DNA of 64,000 bases from Rhizobium bangladeshense. Lineage in GTDB: Bacteria; Pseudomonadota; Alphaproteobacteria; Rhizobiales; Rhizobiaceae. The position numbers and the translations under genes were made by a program. The notes under the pieces are model-generated. The model was not told the origin of the DNA and ran no database searches. It worked only from the letters and a program-made list of their open reading frames with translations. This document shows positions 27,582-35,981 of the stretch, piece after piece; position 1 is the stretch's first letter; every line of letters begins with the position of its first letter. The stretch spans positions 1,243,001 through 1,307,000 of the forward strand of contig NZ_CP071612.1 of NCBI RefSeq assembly GCF_017357245.1, given 5' to 3'.

Positions 27582-29792
27582 ATGTCGAACGCGTCTGCGG
27601 ACAGCAACCCCGCCACAGCATTCTCAGGCCTGGCGGCGCCGGTCGCTCAGTTCTTCATTCCGGCCGCCGCATCGCTGCAGGAGCGCCGGCCGCGCACCTT
27701 GAAGCACGGTGATACATTCGCCGTCTTCGACCATAATGGCGACGCTCTTTCCGGTCCCGGCAGTCCGGAAGGTCTTTTCCACCGGGACACCCGCTATCTC
27801 TCTCATCTTTTCCTGACGATCAACGGACAACGGCCGATGCTGCTGTCGTCGACATTGCGGGATGACAACGCCACGCTGACCTGCGATCTGACCAATCCTG
27901 ATCAATTCGATGACAACGGAAGACTGGTTCTGGGGCATGACCTCATTCATCTGCGCCGGTCACGCTTTCTGTGGAATGCCTGTTGTTATGAACGGCTGGC
28001 CGTGAGGAATTATGACGACCGTCGGCAATATGTCCGGATCCAGATCGCCTTCGAGGCCGATTTCGCCGACCTTTTCGAAGTCCGCGGCACCGCAAGGGCA
28101 AGAAGAGGGCGCCATCTTCCTGCCGTCATGGAGCAGGATCGCGTCCTGCTTGCCTATATTGGCCTGGACGAGCGAAAGCGGACGACGCGCCTCTCCTTCA
28201 TGCCCGAACCCGCCGAAATTCGGAACGATCTTGTCACCTATGATCTCGATCTTGAGCCGCACGAGACCAAATCGCTCTTCATCCAGATCGGCTGCGATCA
28301 GGCCTCCGCGGACCGACTGAGCCGCCTTTCCTTCTTCCTGGCCCTGCGGGACGCCCGCCGTGCGTTACGCGCCTCTTCTTCGCGCGCGGCGTCGATCGCA
28401 ACATCCAATGAGGTCTTCAACGAGGTCGCTCGGCGCAGCATCTCCGACCTATACATGCTGATCACCGACAAGGCGGAAGGCTCCTATCCCTATGCCGGTG
28501 TTCCCTGGTTCAGCGCCGTCTTCGGCCGTGACGCCCTGATCACGGCGCTTCAGACACTTTGGCTCGATCCGGAGATTGCGCGCGGGGTTCTCGGTCACCT
28601 GGCAGCCAATCAGGCGACGAAAGTCGATCCCGCCTCGGACGCCGAGCCGGGCAAGATCCTGCACGAGGTGCGTTGCGGCGAAATGGCCGAACTTGGCGAG
28701 GTTCCATTCCGGCGTTATTACGGGAGCATCGACTCGACGCCGCTGTTCGTGATGCTGGCCGGCGATTATCTTAAACGAACCGGTGATCTTACGACTATCG
28801 ACCGTCTGCTGCCGCATATCGAAGCGGCGCTGACGTGGATCGACGAACATGGGGATCGCGATGGCGACGGCTTCGTCGAATACGGACGGCTGACGGAAGA
28901 AGGACTGATCAATCAGGCGTGGAAGGATAGCCACGACTCGGTCTTCCATGCCGATGGCAAGTTGGCCCGCGGCCCGATCGCCATTGCCGAGGTCCAGGCC
29001 TATGTCTATGGCGCTTGGCAAAGTGCCGCCGAAATCTTTCGGCGGACGGGCAAGCCGGAACGAGCAGCGAGCTTTCTCGCGCGGGCGGAGGGACTGCGAC
29101 GCGCTTTTGACATAAGCTTCTTCGATGAGGAACTTGGCACCTATGTGTTGGCTCTCGACGGGGATAAACGGCCCTGCCGGGTCCGATCCTCCAATGCCGG
29201 CCATGCTCTGTTCACCGGTATTGCTTATCCTGAGCGGGTCGCGCAGGTTACCCGAACCCTCATGAGTGCCTCGTCCTTCTGTGGCTGGGGCATCCGGACC
29301 ATTCCCTCGACCGAAGCTCGTTACAATCCGATGAGCTACCACAATGGCTCGATCTGGCCACATGACAATGCCCTGATCGCCAATGGCCTTGCCCGCTATG
29401 GCTATCGCGCCGAAGCCGCGAAGATTTTCGAGGGTCTGTTTGCCGCTGCGACTTATATCGACCTGCGGCGGCTTCCCGAACTCCTCTGCGGCCTGCCGCG
29501 TCAACGCGCACGCGGACCGACCTCCTATCCGGTCGCCTGCTCGCCTCAAGCATGGGCGGCAGCAGCCCCCTTGTCGCTGCTGCAATCCTGTCTCGGCCTC
29601 GACTTTGACCCGAACGGCTTGCAGATCAGCTTCAGCGTGCCGCGACTTCCTTCTTTCCTCGATGAGGTGATCCTGCGGCGCCTGCTGATCGGCACCGGCT
29701 CGGTCGACGTCGCCATCCGCCGGTCGAGACACCAGGTCGTGGTCGACGTGATCAATCGCCAGGGCGACGTCCGCGTGCTCACCACGGCCTAG
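27582..29792 (+). CDS. amylo-alpha-1,6-glucosidase / glycogen debranching-type glycoside hydrolase
   Basis: AAGGAGGAG before the ATG at 27582 gives 736 residues. The N-terminal beta-rich domain (about residues 40-250, from LKHGDTFAVFDHNGD with GLFHRDTRYLSHL) is of the GDE_N type. The C-terminal (alpha/alpha)6 barrel includes AGVPWFSAVFGRDALIT, NQAWKDSHDSVFHADGK and the GWGIRTIPSTEARYNPMSYHNGSIWPHDNALIA block with the acidic residues. It probably hydrolyses alpha-1,6 branches of a glucan. Coupling with the GT4 gene 14 bases upstream supports a shared role in a storage or osmotic polysaccharide. Confidence 0.9.
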   Translation: MSNASADSNPATAFSGLAAPVAQFFIPAAASLQERRPRTLKHGDTFAVFDHNGDALSGPGSPEGLFHRDTRYLSHLFLTINGQRPMLLSSTLRDDNATLTCDLTNPDQFDDNGRLVLGHDLIHLRRSRFLWNACCYERLAVRNYDDRRQYVRIQIAFEADFADLFEVRGTARARRGRHLPAVMEQDRVLLAYIGLDERKRTTRLSFMPEPAEIRNDLVTYDLDLEPHETKSLFIQIGCDQASADRLSRLSFFLALRDARRALRASSSRAASIATSNEVFNEVARRSISDLYMLITDKAEGSYPYAGVPWFSAVFGRDALITALQTLWLDPEIARGVLGHLAANQATKVDPASDAEPGKILHEVRCGEMAELGEVPFRRYYGSIDSTPLFVMLAGDYLKRTGDLTTIDRLLPHIEAALTWIDEHGDRDGDGFVEYGRLTEEGLINQAWKDSHDSVFHADGKLARGPIAIAEVQAYVYGAWQSAAEIFRRTGKPERAASFLARAEGLRRAFDISFFDEELGTYVLALDGDKRPCRVRSSNAGHALFTGIAYPERVAQVTRTLMSASSFCGWGIRTIPSTEARYNPMSYHNGSIWPHDNALIANGLARYGYRAEAAKIFEGLFAAATYIDLRRLPELLCGLPRQRARGPTSYPVACSPQAWAAAAPLSLLQSCLGLDFDPNGLQISFSVPRLPSFLDEVILRRLLIGTGSVDVAIRRSRHQVVVDVINRQGDVRVLTTA

Positions 29793-29830
29793 TGAAGAAC
29801 GGTCTAGGGAGGGCGGGTCTCCCGCCTTTC

Positions 29831-30058
29831 CTAATCCGGTTCGTCTTCATCGAACCTCAGCAGATCAACAAGCGCGGCAACCCTGCCTGTCGGCAAATGC
29901 CGGCCTTCACCCATCAGGGCCTCGTCATTGTTGGCCCACGCAAATGCTTCGGCAAGCTCGGCCTGCGTTGCACCTGTCGCGATGATCTCGGCCACCAGCA
30001 TTTTGTCGGCGGGCCCGAGGACGGCGACGACCTCGGCTGAAGTCATTGTCATAGCCAT
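29831..30058 (-). CDS. hypothetical protein, 75 aa
   Basis: GAGGAG lies just ahead of the ATG at 30058, with alternatives at 30052 and 30046. The product is acidic and helical: VVAVLGPADKMLVAEIIATGATQAELAEAFAWANNDEALMGEG then GRVAALVDLLRFDED. No domain is assigned, but the region looks like a compact helical protein. It is convergent with the debranching-enzyme gene and divergent from the Hsp20 operon. Confidence 0.75.
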   Translation of the reverse strand: MAMTMTSAEVVAVLGPADKMLVAEIIATGATQAELAEAFAWANNDEALMGEGRHLPTGRVAALVDLLRFDEDEPD

Positions 30059-30135
30059 TACTCCTCGCTCAAGTTTCGCCGAGATATGGTAGCGCCTCCG
30101 AAAAATTCAATTTTTTGGTTGAGAAGTTCCATCCT

Positions 30136-30166
30136 CTTGAAATGGTAAGCTACTGAATTATATAAT
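30136..30166 (+). promoter_or_regulatory. probable heat-shock promoter of the hsp20 operon
   Basis: CTTGAA (30136-30141), 17 bases, then TATATA/TATAAT (30159-30166) in an AT-rich stretch. It can serve RpoH or the housekeeping sigma factor. A start near 30172 would give a leader of about 95 nt holding the ROSE-like structure. Confidence 0.6.
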
Positions 30167-30171
30167 TATTG

Positions 30172-30269
30172 TCGATCGCCGTAGTGGGATTGACGCACGG
30201 TCCAGGAGACGCCGGTCGCTCTTGGCGTCTCCTTGTATCCATGTTGCTTGCAAGGAGGATATGGCTATG
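30172..30269 (+). promoter_or_regulatory. ROSE-like RNA thermometer in hsp20 leader
   Basis: The leader has a perfect 10-bp stem (30204-30213 with 30224-30233) and then a second hairpin that folds TATCC (30236-30240) onto GGATA (30257-30261), with TTGCTTGC opposite the AAGGAGG ribosome-binding site. This is the layout of ROSE elements of rhizobial small heat-shock genes, which melt on warming to free the ribosome-binding site. No thermodynamic folding was run. Confidence 0.75.
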
Positions 30270-30743
30270 AGGACAAACCTCGATTTCTCTCCCCTGTTCC
30301 GGTCGAGCATCGGCTTCGAGCGGATGTTGAACGCGCTCGAGGCTACAAGGCGCGCCGAGACAATCGACAACTGGCCGCCCTACGATATCGTCAAGACCGA
30401 TGAGGACGATTACCGCATTGCCATGGCGGTGGCGGGCTTCTCGCAGGACGAGCTGGCGGTTACTCAAGAGCAGAACATGCTCATTGTTTCGGGGCAGAAG
30501 GCGGACGGCGAAGATGTTCAATATCTGCATCGCGGCATTGCCGCGCGCTCGTTCCAGCGCCGGTTCGAACTGGCCGACCATGTCAAGGTTGTTGATGCCG
30601 GTCTTGTCAACGGTCTGCTGACCATCGATCTCAAGCGCGAAATTCCTGAAGCGATGAAGCCGCGCCAGATCGAGATCGGAAATGGTCACGCAGTGTCGAA
30701 ATCCGAGACCAAGCAGATCGAGGCCGAGACGCAGGCGGCCTGA
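30267..30743 (+). CDS. Hsp20 small heat-shock protein (IbpA-like)
   Basis: The ATG at 30267 is eight bases after AGGAGG, whereas the ATG at 30261 is too close, so 158 residues is preferred. It begins RTNLDFSPLFRSSIGFERMLN, typical of class A rhizobial IbpA proteins. The alpha-crystallin domain (about residues 35-130) holds YRIAMAVAGFSQDEL, AARSFQRRFELADHVKV and GLLTIDL, with the usual C-terminal anchor replaced by EIPEAMKPRQIEIG. It holds unfolding proteins in the cytoplasm for refolding by DnaK and GroEL. Confidence 0.95.
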   Translation: MRTNLDFSPLFRSSIGFERMLNALEATRRAETIDNWPPYDIVKTDEDDYRIAMAVAGFSQDELAVTQEQNMLIVSGQKADGEDVQYLHRGIAARSFQRRFELADHVKVVDAGLVNGLLTIDLKREIPEAMKPRQIEIGNGHAVSKSETKQIEAETQAA

Positions 30744-30761
30744 GCGTTCCAATAGTAGGGG

Positions 30762-30786
30762 CCAGACGGCGCCAGGCGTCGTCTGG
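30762..30786. repeat. intercistronic hairpin between the two hsp20 genes
   Basis: CCAGACG and CGTCTGG arms (7 bp, with further partial pairing inside) sit between the two hsp20 genes. It could stabilise the upstream message or attenuate read-through. Confidence 0.45.
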
Positions 30787-30811
30787 TGCTCCATCAGAAA
30801 GGAGTAAAACC

Positions 30812-31321
30812 ATGAGTGTTCGTGATTTGATTCCCTGGGGCCGCAATAACAGCAATCAGATGCCGAGTCTCTTTCGCGAGGATGACCGGGATCCTTTCCT
30901 GTCGCTCCACCGCGAGGTCAACCGGCTGTTTGACGACGTCTTCCGCGGCTTCGGCTCCGGCCTTCCGTCACTTCGTGGCGCCGGCGGCTTCGGTGCAGGC
31001 TGGCCGAGTGTCGAGATCTCAGACACCGACAAGCAGATCAAGGTGACGGCCGAAGTACCCGGTCTTGAGGAAAAGGACATCGAGGTCTTCCTCAATGACG
31101 GCGTGCTGACGCTGAAGGGTGAAAAGCGTTCTGAAACGGAAGACCGGGAGAAGCAGTTCTCGGAGCGCTATTATGGCCGCTTCGAGCGACGCATCCCGCT
31201 CGGCACCGAGGTCAAGGACGACCAGGTCGACGCCACCTTCAAGAACGGCGTTCTCACCGTCACTCTGCCCAAGACCGAAAAGGCACAGTCACAGGTCAAG
31301 CGCATCGCCATCAGAAGCTGA
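30812..31321 (+). CDS. Hsp20/alpha-crystallin family small heat-shock protein
   Basis: AAGGAG lies nine bases before the ATG. The 169-residue product is of the second (class C-like) sHSP type: SLHREVNRLFDDVFRGFG, then the crystallin domain with VEISDTDKQIKVTAEVPGLEEKDIEV, LTLKGEKRSE, YYGRFERRIPLGTEV and GVLTVTLPK, and an IAI C-terminal anchor. It follows the ROSE-linked hsp20 by 68 bases and may form mixed or separate oligomers. Confidence 0.96.
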   Translation: MSVRDLIPWGRNNSNQMPSLFREDDRDPFLSLHREVNRLFDDVFRGFGSGLPSLRGAGGFGAGWPSVEISDTDKQIKVTAEVPGLEEKDIEVFLNDGVLTLKGEKRSETEDREKQFSERYYGRFERRIPLGTEVKDDQVDATFKNGVLTVTLPKTEKAQSQVKRIAIRS

Positions 31322-31329
31322 CGAGTGCG

Positions 31330-31353
31330 GCGGCCGGCCAGCTGTCCGGCCGC
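31330..31353. terminator. GC-rich hairpin after the second hsp20
   Basis: GCGGCCGG and CCGGCCGC arms with an 8-base loop lie just after the stop at 31321. No T-run is present, so it may stabilise mRNA rather than terminate. Confidence 0.45.
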
Positions 31354-31387
31354 TGCTCATCCTTCACCAGGTTGGGGAGGATAAACC

Positions 31388-31636
31388 GTGGAGATCATCA
31401 GAAATACACGCCTCGAAAACATAGCACCGATCTCCGGCTTCCGCGCCTCGAACGACTATCGGCGCAGCCGTCTTCCTTTCACGGGGCCGCAGTTCCCATG
31501 GAATAGCGTTGCCCGCATCTCTTTTCCGGCTTCTCACTCCACGATGACCGAGCTCTGCGGCGATGGCGGTTCAAGCGCTGCCGCTGCAGCCGTCTTCTGC
31601 CCGCAGGAGGCGGTGATTGATGATGCAACCAAGTAG
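31388..31636 (+). CDS. hypothetical protein, 82 aa (GTG start)
   Basis: A GTG at 31388 follows GGGGAGG by five bases. The product is rich in Arg, Ser and aromatic residues at the N-terminus (EIIRNTRLENIAPISGFRASNDYRRSRLPF) and has a Cys and an Ala run near the C-terminus. No domain is recognised. It sits in frame between the Hsp20 and SPW genes with good spacing; this is the only support. Confidence 0.5.
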   Translation: MEIIRNTRLENIAPISGFRASNDYRRSRLPFTGPQFPWNSVARISFPASHSTMTELCGDGGSSAAAAAVFCPQEAVIDDATK

Positions 31637-31651
31637 AAGGAGAAATGATCG

Positions 31652-32017
31652 ATGCTGAAGTCTCTGTCTTCCAACAACCGGACCGCTTTCGATATCGTCA
31701 ATATCGTTGCCGGTCTTGGCCTTTTCATCTCGCCCTGGCTTTTCGGTTTCGCCGCTGAGGCCTCTGCCGCCTGGAACGCGTGGATCGTGGGCGCGGCCAT
31801 CACCGTGATTGCCGTCGCTGCCCTCTATGCCTTCTATGAGGCGGAGGAATGGTGCAACCTCGTCCTCGGGATATGGGCCGTGATTGCTCCTTGGATCCTC
31901 GGCTTTTCAGCCGTGATAGCAGCCATGTGGGCGCATGTGATTGTCGGCCTGGTCGTCGCGGTCCTCGCGGCGGGCAGCATCTGGTTCAGTCATAACCATC
32001 CGGTGTCGACCGCATAA
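31652..32017 (+). CDS. SPW-repeat membrane protein
   Basis: The 121-residue product has two copies of the SPW repeat: DIVNIVAGLGLFISPWLFGF and LVLGIWAVIAPWILGF, each beside hydrophobic segments (four in total). AAGGAG lies nine bases before the ATG. The function of SPW proteins is unknown, but they recur beside stress genes in rhizobia. It follows the 82-residue gene by 15 bases and appears to end the operon. Confidence 0.88.
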   Translation: MLKSLSSNNRTAFDIVNIVAGLGLFISPWLFGFAAEASAAWNAWIVGAAITVIAVAALYAFYEAEEWCNLVLGIWAVIAPWILGFSAVIAAMWAHVIVGLVVAVLAAGSIWFSHNHPVSTA

Positions 32018-32027
32018 CGAGATCGGA

Positions 32028-32050
32028 CGGGCTCGGGCCTCCCGAGCCCG
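32028..32050 (+). terminator. terminator of the hsp20/SPW operon
   Basis: A perfect 10-bp GC-rich stem (CGGGCTCGGG and its complement) with a CCT loop begins ten bases past the SPW stop and is followed by CTCTCTT. This is a strong hairpin with a pyrimidine tail. Confidence 0.75.
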
Positions 32051-32155
32051 CTCTCTTGCCGTGCCCGATCAGGCCGGTCGAGACTAGGGACGTGTCGGGT
32101 GGCCAAGACGGCGCCTCCGCGGGCCAAGGGTGGGCGGACTGCCGTGACTCAGCTC

Positions 32156-32569
32156 CTACTCCCCCGGCTCGAACACCAGGGCATGGCCGTTGATGCAATA
32201 GCGCAGGCCGGTCGGCGGCGGGCCATCGGGAAACACGTGGCCGAGATGGGCATCGCAGGTGCCGCAGCGGATTTCGGTACGCACCATGCCGTAGCTCGTG
32301 TCCCGATGCTCTGTCACTGCCTCCGGAGTGACCGCTTCGAAATAGCTCGGCCAGCCGCAACCGGCATCGAATTTCGTGTCGGAGCGGAAAAGCGGTGTGT
32401 TGCAGCCGACGCAGCGGTAAAGCCCCGTCTCGAAGGAATCCCAATAGGGGCCGGTGAAGGCGCGTTCGGTGCCGTGTTGGCGGGTGATGCGGTATTGCTC
32501 CGGCGTGAGTTGCTCTTTCCATTCGGCGTCGGTTTTATGGATCTTGGCGGTGGTTGCAGTTTCGGACAT
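32156..32569 (-). CDS. msrB: peptide-methionine (R)-S-oxide reductase
   Basis: The 137-residue product has the two zinc CxxC pairs (C53/C56 and C102/C105), [13 protein letters not shown], and the catalytic RYCIN with Cys125. AAAGGAG precedes the ATG. MsrB repairs methionine-R-sulfoxide in proteins using thioredoxin. It is convergent with the SPW operon and lies next to the heat-shock genes, in keeping with oxidative damage repair. Confidence 0.96.
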   Translation of the reverse strand: MSETATTAKIHKTDAEWKEQLTPEQYRITRQHGTERAFTGPYWDSFETGLYRCVGCNTPLFRSDTKFDAGCGWPSYFEAVTPEAVTEHRDTSYGMVRTEIRCGTCDAHLGHVFPDGPPPTGLRYCINGHALVFEPGE

Positions 32570-32757
32570 GACGTGCTCCTTTCGCCGAAGGGCGGTTCCG
32601 TTTCGCGAGAAAATGTGGTGCGCCGTCCTTGGTTCATCAAGCCTCCGGCGCCGTGCCGCGGGAATCGCGGCATGCAGCAGTCAGGGAATTCGTCTGCTTT
32701 TACATCTATTAAGGGTTTTCTGTTAGGGTTAATGTTACGTGCATTGAGGAGCCATTG

Positions 32758-32973
32758 GTGTTTGAAGCCGCAATCGTCCTGCTCTACAGCCTTGTGGCCG
32801 TGACCGCCATGGCGGTCACTCTGCTGGAGGGCTGGGCCAATCATGCCGGTTTGACGTTTCATCGTCTCGCCGGGCTTCTCGCCTGCCTGCTCTGGCCGCT
32901 GACGCTTCTGCTCTTCATCCTGCACGGCTCGGTCGTCCGGCTGCTGACGCGTCTCTCCCGCTCGCTGGCCTGA
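32758..32973 (+). CDS. small membrane protein, 71 aa (GTG start)
   Basis: GAGGAG lies six bases before a GTG at 32758. The product has two hydrophobic segments (EAAIVLLYSLVAVTAMAVTLL and RLAGLLACLLWPLTLLLFIL) and a basic C-terminus. No family is recognised. It is followed by a 456-base AT-richer gap before the Ros/MucR gene. Confidence 0.7.
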   Translation: MFEAAIVLLYSLVAVTAMAVTLLEGWANHAGLTFHRLAGLLACLLWPLTLLLFILHGSVVRLLTRLSRSLA

Positions 32974-33429
32974 TCATGGCAACTCTCTGAGCCGATGCTG
33001 TTGGCCTCTTAACCTATTTTACGCCGAACTTATGCACAGGAAGCTGTGAGTAAAGCTTGGCCTAAAGTCCTATAATTCTTCATCAGCCATTTTTTCTCAA
33101 GAAAAACGACAAATAATAATTGGCCTTTCGGCCAAACGATGGTATTTGAAAATGCAAGTAGAATTCTGATTGTGAATTACAATCGTTCTGCTTCCAAGTC
33201 CCTCAGTTTTGATTTTCAATGTCTAACTGGGGCCATCGCCTGGAAGAGGACGGTAGTGGTTTTCAGTCAGGCAGTATAAGAACAGGTCTCGGACTTCGGA
33301 ATCTAGGGGTGGATTTCACGTTTTTCGAAACAGAAGATTGCTTCCTGTGCTTTTGCTGCTCGCTTCTACGAGGCGGGTCTTTGGCGTGACAGTCAAAGAT
33401 CATTTGAGCATGCTAACAGGAGAAAAAAT
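32974..33429. promoter_or_regulatory. long AT-rich leader/regulatory region upstream of ros/mucR
   Basis: There is no gene in these 456 bases. They are clearly more AT-rich than the flanks and contain a TATAAT at 33071-33076 and several T-tracts. Ros/MucR proteins bind AT-rich DNA and repress their own genes in related rhizobia, so an autoregulatory region is likely. I could not define a -35 with confidence. Confidence 0.5.
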
Positions 33430-33861
33430 ATGACGGATATGGCGACCGGCAATGCGCCGGAGCTGCTTGTGGAACTGACGGCCGACATCGTCGCGGCTTA
33501 TGTCAGCAACCATGTTGTCCCGGTCAGCGACCTGGCGAATCTGATTTCCGACGTGCATTCGGCACTGAGCAACACATCCGTACCGCAGCCCGCTGCGGCC
33601 GTTGTCGAAAAGCAGAAGCCTGCAGTCTCTGTCCGCAAGTCCGTACAGGACGAGCAGATTACGTGCCTGGAATGCGGCGGCAACTTCAAGTCCCTCAAGC
33701 GTCACCTCATGACGCATCACAGTCTCTCGCCGGAAGAATACCGTGAGAAATGGGACCTGCCGACCGACTACCCGATGGTAGCGCCCGCCTATGCCGAAGC
33801 GCGTTCGCGCCTGGCGAAGGAGATGGGCCTGGGTCAGCGCCGCAAGCGCGGCCGCGGCTGA
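33430..33861 (+). CDS. rosR: Ros/MucR family zinc-finger transcriptional regulator
   Basis: The 143-residue product carries the prokaryotic zinc finger [19 protein letters not shown]. Its ligands, C79, C82, H92 and H97, have the numbering of Agrobacterium Ros. An N-terminal oligomerisation part (residues 10-47, [20 protein letters not shown]) and a basic C-terminal tail ([11 protein letters not shown]) follow the family. It controls exopolysaccharide, motility and symbiosis genes in relatives. An A/G-rich site (ACAGGAGAAAAAAT) leads to the ATG. Confidence 0.95.
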   Translation: MTDMATGNAPELLVELTADIVAAYVSNHVVPVSDLANLISDVHSALSNTSVPQPAAAVVEKQKPAVSVRKSVQDEQITCLECGGNFKSLKRHLMTHHSLSPEEYREKWDLPTDYPMVAPAYAEARSRLAKEMGLGQRRKRGRG

Positions 33862-33884
33862 GCTTATCAAAAGCTGTCAACGAC

Positions 33885-33911
33885 AAAAGCCGGGTCTTGT
33901 GCCCGGCTTTT
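33885..33911 (+). terminator. intrinsic terminator of rosR
   Basis: AAAAGCCGGG and CCCGGCTTTT arms around a 7-base loop, followed by TCTGT, begin 24 bases after the stop. The remaining bases to 34234 show no gene. Confidence 0.9.
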
Positions 33912-34234
33912 CTGTCTGTACCGCAAGCATGATGCCGAGCCGCGAGCCGTTTTCGAGCGCCTGATCTGTAAAATGACAGGAATTCGGACTTTAATCCGAG
34001 TAGGCCCAAATTCATCCCGCTCGCCGCGAGGAAAATAATCTTCCAGACTGTTTCGCGGCTATCGCGGATGAGGCAGGGTAAGACGAGTTATTACGAGGCA
34101 ATGCACCTAATGCTTGGCGGTGCAGCCTAGAATGTATTCCTATATTATGAGGAAGTGTTAATATACTCGACGAGGCGGCAGGATAGCTTGGAATCGCTCG
34201 GTCTGTGACGCTCGTTTGAACCTAATGATCGCGT

Positions 34235-34657
34235 TCAAGCCGCAGCGCGGATTTTCGCCTCTTCCCGGATTCTCTTCACCATCGAGCGCAGTCCGTTTGA
34301 GCGCTGCGACGACAGGTTTTCCACCAGGCCGATCTTGGAGAAGATCTCGAAGGCATCGAGAGCAGCGATCTCGGAAGCTGGCTTGCCGGAATAGGTGGCA
34401 AGCACGATCGCGACAAGGCCGCGCACGATGTGGGCGTCGGAATCGCCCTCGAAACTCATGATCGGGTTTTCCGGATCGCCCGACGTATGCGTCACCAGCC
34501 ACACCTGGCTGGCGCAGCCCATCACCTTGTTTTCTGAGGTGCGTTTTTCCTCGGCGAGCTCCGGCAGTGCCTTGCCGAGTTCGATGACATAGCGGTAGCG
34601 GTCTTCCCAATCGTCCAGGAAGGCGAAGTCGTCGATGATCTGGTCGAGGGATGCCAT
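34235..34657 (-). CDS. sufE: SufE family cysteine-desulfuration protein
   Basis: From the ATG at 34657 (AAGG seven bases upstream) the product is 140 residues. It shows SufE features: LDQIIDDFAFLDDWEDRYRYVIELGKALPEL, the sulfur-acceptor Cys48 in ENKVMGCASQVWL, and the C-terminal NLSSQRSNGLRSMVKRIREEA. SufE accepts persulfide from SufS for Fe-S cluster assembly. No other suf gene is in the window. Confidence 0.93.
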   Translation of the reverse strand: MASLDQIIDDFAFLDDWEDRYRYVIELGKALPELAEEKRTSENKVMGCASQVWLVTHTSGDPENPIMSFEGDSDAHIVRGLVAIVLATYSGKPASEIAALDAFEIFSKIGLVENLSSQRSNGLRSMVKRIREEAKIRAAA

Positions 34658-34683
34658 TAAAAGCCTTTCACCGTTGGCATGTG

Positions 34684-34732
34684 AGCAAAACTGCGCGGCA
34701 TTTTTGCGTCCGGACATGCTCTAGAACTGCAT
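34684..34732. repeat. palindromic intergenic repeat, copy 1
   Basis: This stretch (AGCAAAACTGCGC, then TTTTTGCG, ending ATGCTCTAGAAC) is a diverged copy of the element at 60381-60428. The two share CAAAAC.GC, TTTTGCG and the 12-base tail ATGCTCTAGAAC. It is of the kind of small palindromic repeat that is common between genes in Rhizobium. Confidence 0.55.
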
Positions 34733-34760
34733 ATAGGTGAAAGGTCGGCAAATTTGAACC

Positions 34761-34804
34761 GCTAAAGCGCACGGCAGTCTTTCCAGGTTTGCATGCGCTT
34801 TAGC
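34761..34804. repeat. inverted repeat in the sufE/DUF5330 gap
   Basis: GCTAAAGCGC and GCGCTTTAGC arms (10 bp, perfect) with 24 bases between. The long loop is unlike a terminator. It may be part of the palindromic repeat family or the promoter region. No gene is supported in 34658-35041. Confidence 0.5.
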
Positions 34805-35041
34805 CTTTACGTTGCGCGATATCGTTATCGCAAAAAGAAACGCCGTGAGGGATGGGCATCCGCACGGCGCAGCAACATGCTAAATTAAACAGGGCAGGCA
34901 CGTCAGGCAGGGGCATTTCCGCGTCATGCGGACCACCGATGCAAGCTCAAGAAATTCCAACGAAACGCAGTCTCGGGTCGGACATTGCGGTATTAAGGTC
35001 GAACAGTTGCATAAGACGGCGGGCGGCTGACCGCAGTCCCG

Positions 35042-35530
35042 TCAGATCGCCGGCTTCGGCGTCGGCAGCGGGATCGCGCCGGTTACCACGGTCTCGGACT
35101 CATCGTCGACTGGCGGACGGTAAGGCATCGGCTGGTTGAGCGCAGCCTTCGCCTCGCGCACCTTCTCCTGAACGGAAGGGGAGGCGAGGGAGGGCATGGC
35201 GGGTGCCGTCCGGTTTGCCGGTTCGGCGAGCCTTGCCGTCGTCGTTTGTTCGTCCGTGAACTGGCTGTCGAGAAGTTCGTAAGCGACGCGGGCGCCCTCA
35301 CGGGCCCGGTAGCCGAGCGCCGTCAGGGTCTCGGTGCCCTTGGCGCAGACCTCCGGCTTTTCCGAACACATGCCTGTGAGATAGTCATAGGCGCCGCTCG
35401 CCGCCAGGAAGGCATCGGAAAGCTGCAATTGCGGGCCGTCGGCGAGTTTGTCCGATCCTTCCGTGCTGAAGACGGAAAGAAGCACGAGCACTAGGCCAAA
35501 CCAGAAGGATCCTTTGATCAGAAACCACAT
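35042..35530 (-). CDS. DUF5330 domain-containing protein
   Basis: The 162-residue product opens with a membrane segment (FLIKGSFWFGLVLVLLSVF), then the DUF5330 region QLSDAFLAASGAYDYLTGMCSEKPEVCAKGTETL with two conserved Cys, and ends in a Pro-rich tail. It is probably anchored to the inner membrane with the Cys pair in the periplasm. The function is unknown. Confidence 0.85.
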   Translation of the reverse strand: MWFLIKGSFWFGLVLVLLSVFSTEGSDKLADGPQLQLSDAFLAASGAYDYLTGMCSEKPEVCAKGTETLTALGYRAREGARVAYELLDSQFTDEQTTTARLAEPANRTAPAMPSLASPSVQEKVREAKAALNQPMPYRPPVDDESETVVTGAIPLPTPKPAI

Positions 35531-35981
35531 TGTCGTTGCCCATCCTGTTTTCCCGTCCGGTTCTGTCGCCGAATCAGGCCGGTTGTCCGGTGTGCGTTCA
35601 CCCTACCGGCAAGTTGCGAATGCCGCTTTTCGAAACTCGCGCGCATTTGCGGCAAATTTAATTCAAATTTTAGCGAAGCGCATTTGGACCGCATTTAATT
35701 CAAATGCGAGTGACTGTCGTTAAGCATCAGGGCAGCACCTGCCTGCAATTGCAGGGCTTTTGCCGGTTCGCCTTGCCACAGGAGTTAACGCGGTGCTGAA
35801 AAATGAAGGAAATCCGTCGCTTACCGGCTATTAACCACAAAAAGCAAAGGAGCCCTCGGATGCTTCAAAACGGGAATTTCTGCGCTTTCTGGCTGTGAAC
35901 AGCGCTTTTGCCTTATCCTTTCCTTAAGTCGCGGGGGCCTATTGTCCGGATCGACAGACAGCCTTTGTGGGCGGGTATTGC
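35531..35981. other. intergenic region upstream of the sensor kinase
   Basis: The AT-rich core holds two near-identical direct repeats, ATTTAATTCAAAT (from about 35656 and 35693), the second within a palindrome GCATTT-AATTC-AAATGC. TTAACCAC near 35829 resembles a CtrA half-site (TTAACCAT). No gene is seen. Confidence 0.45.
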
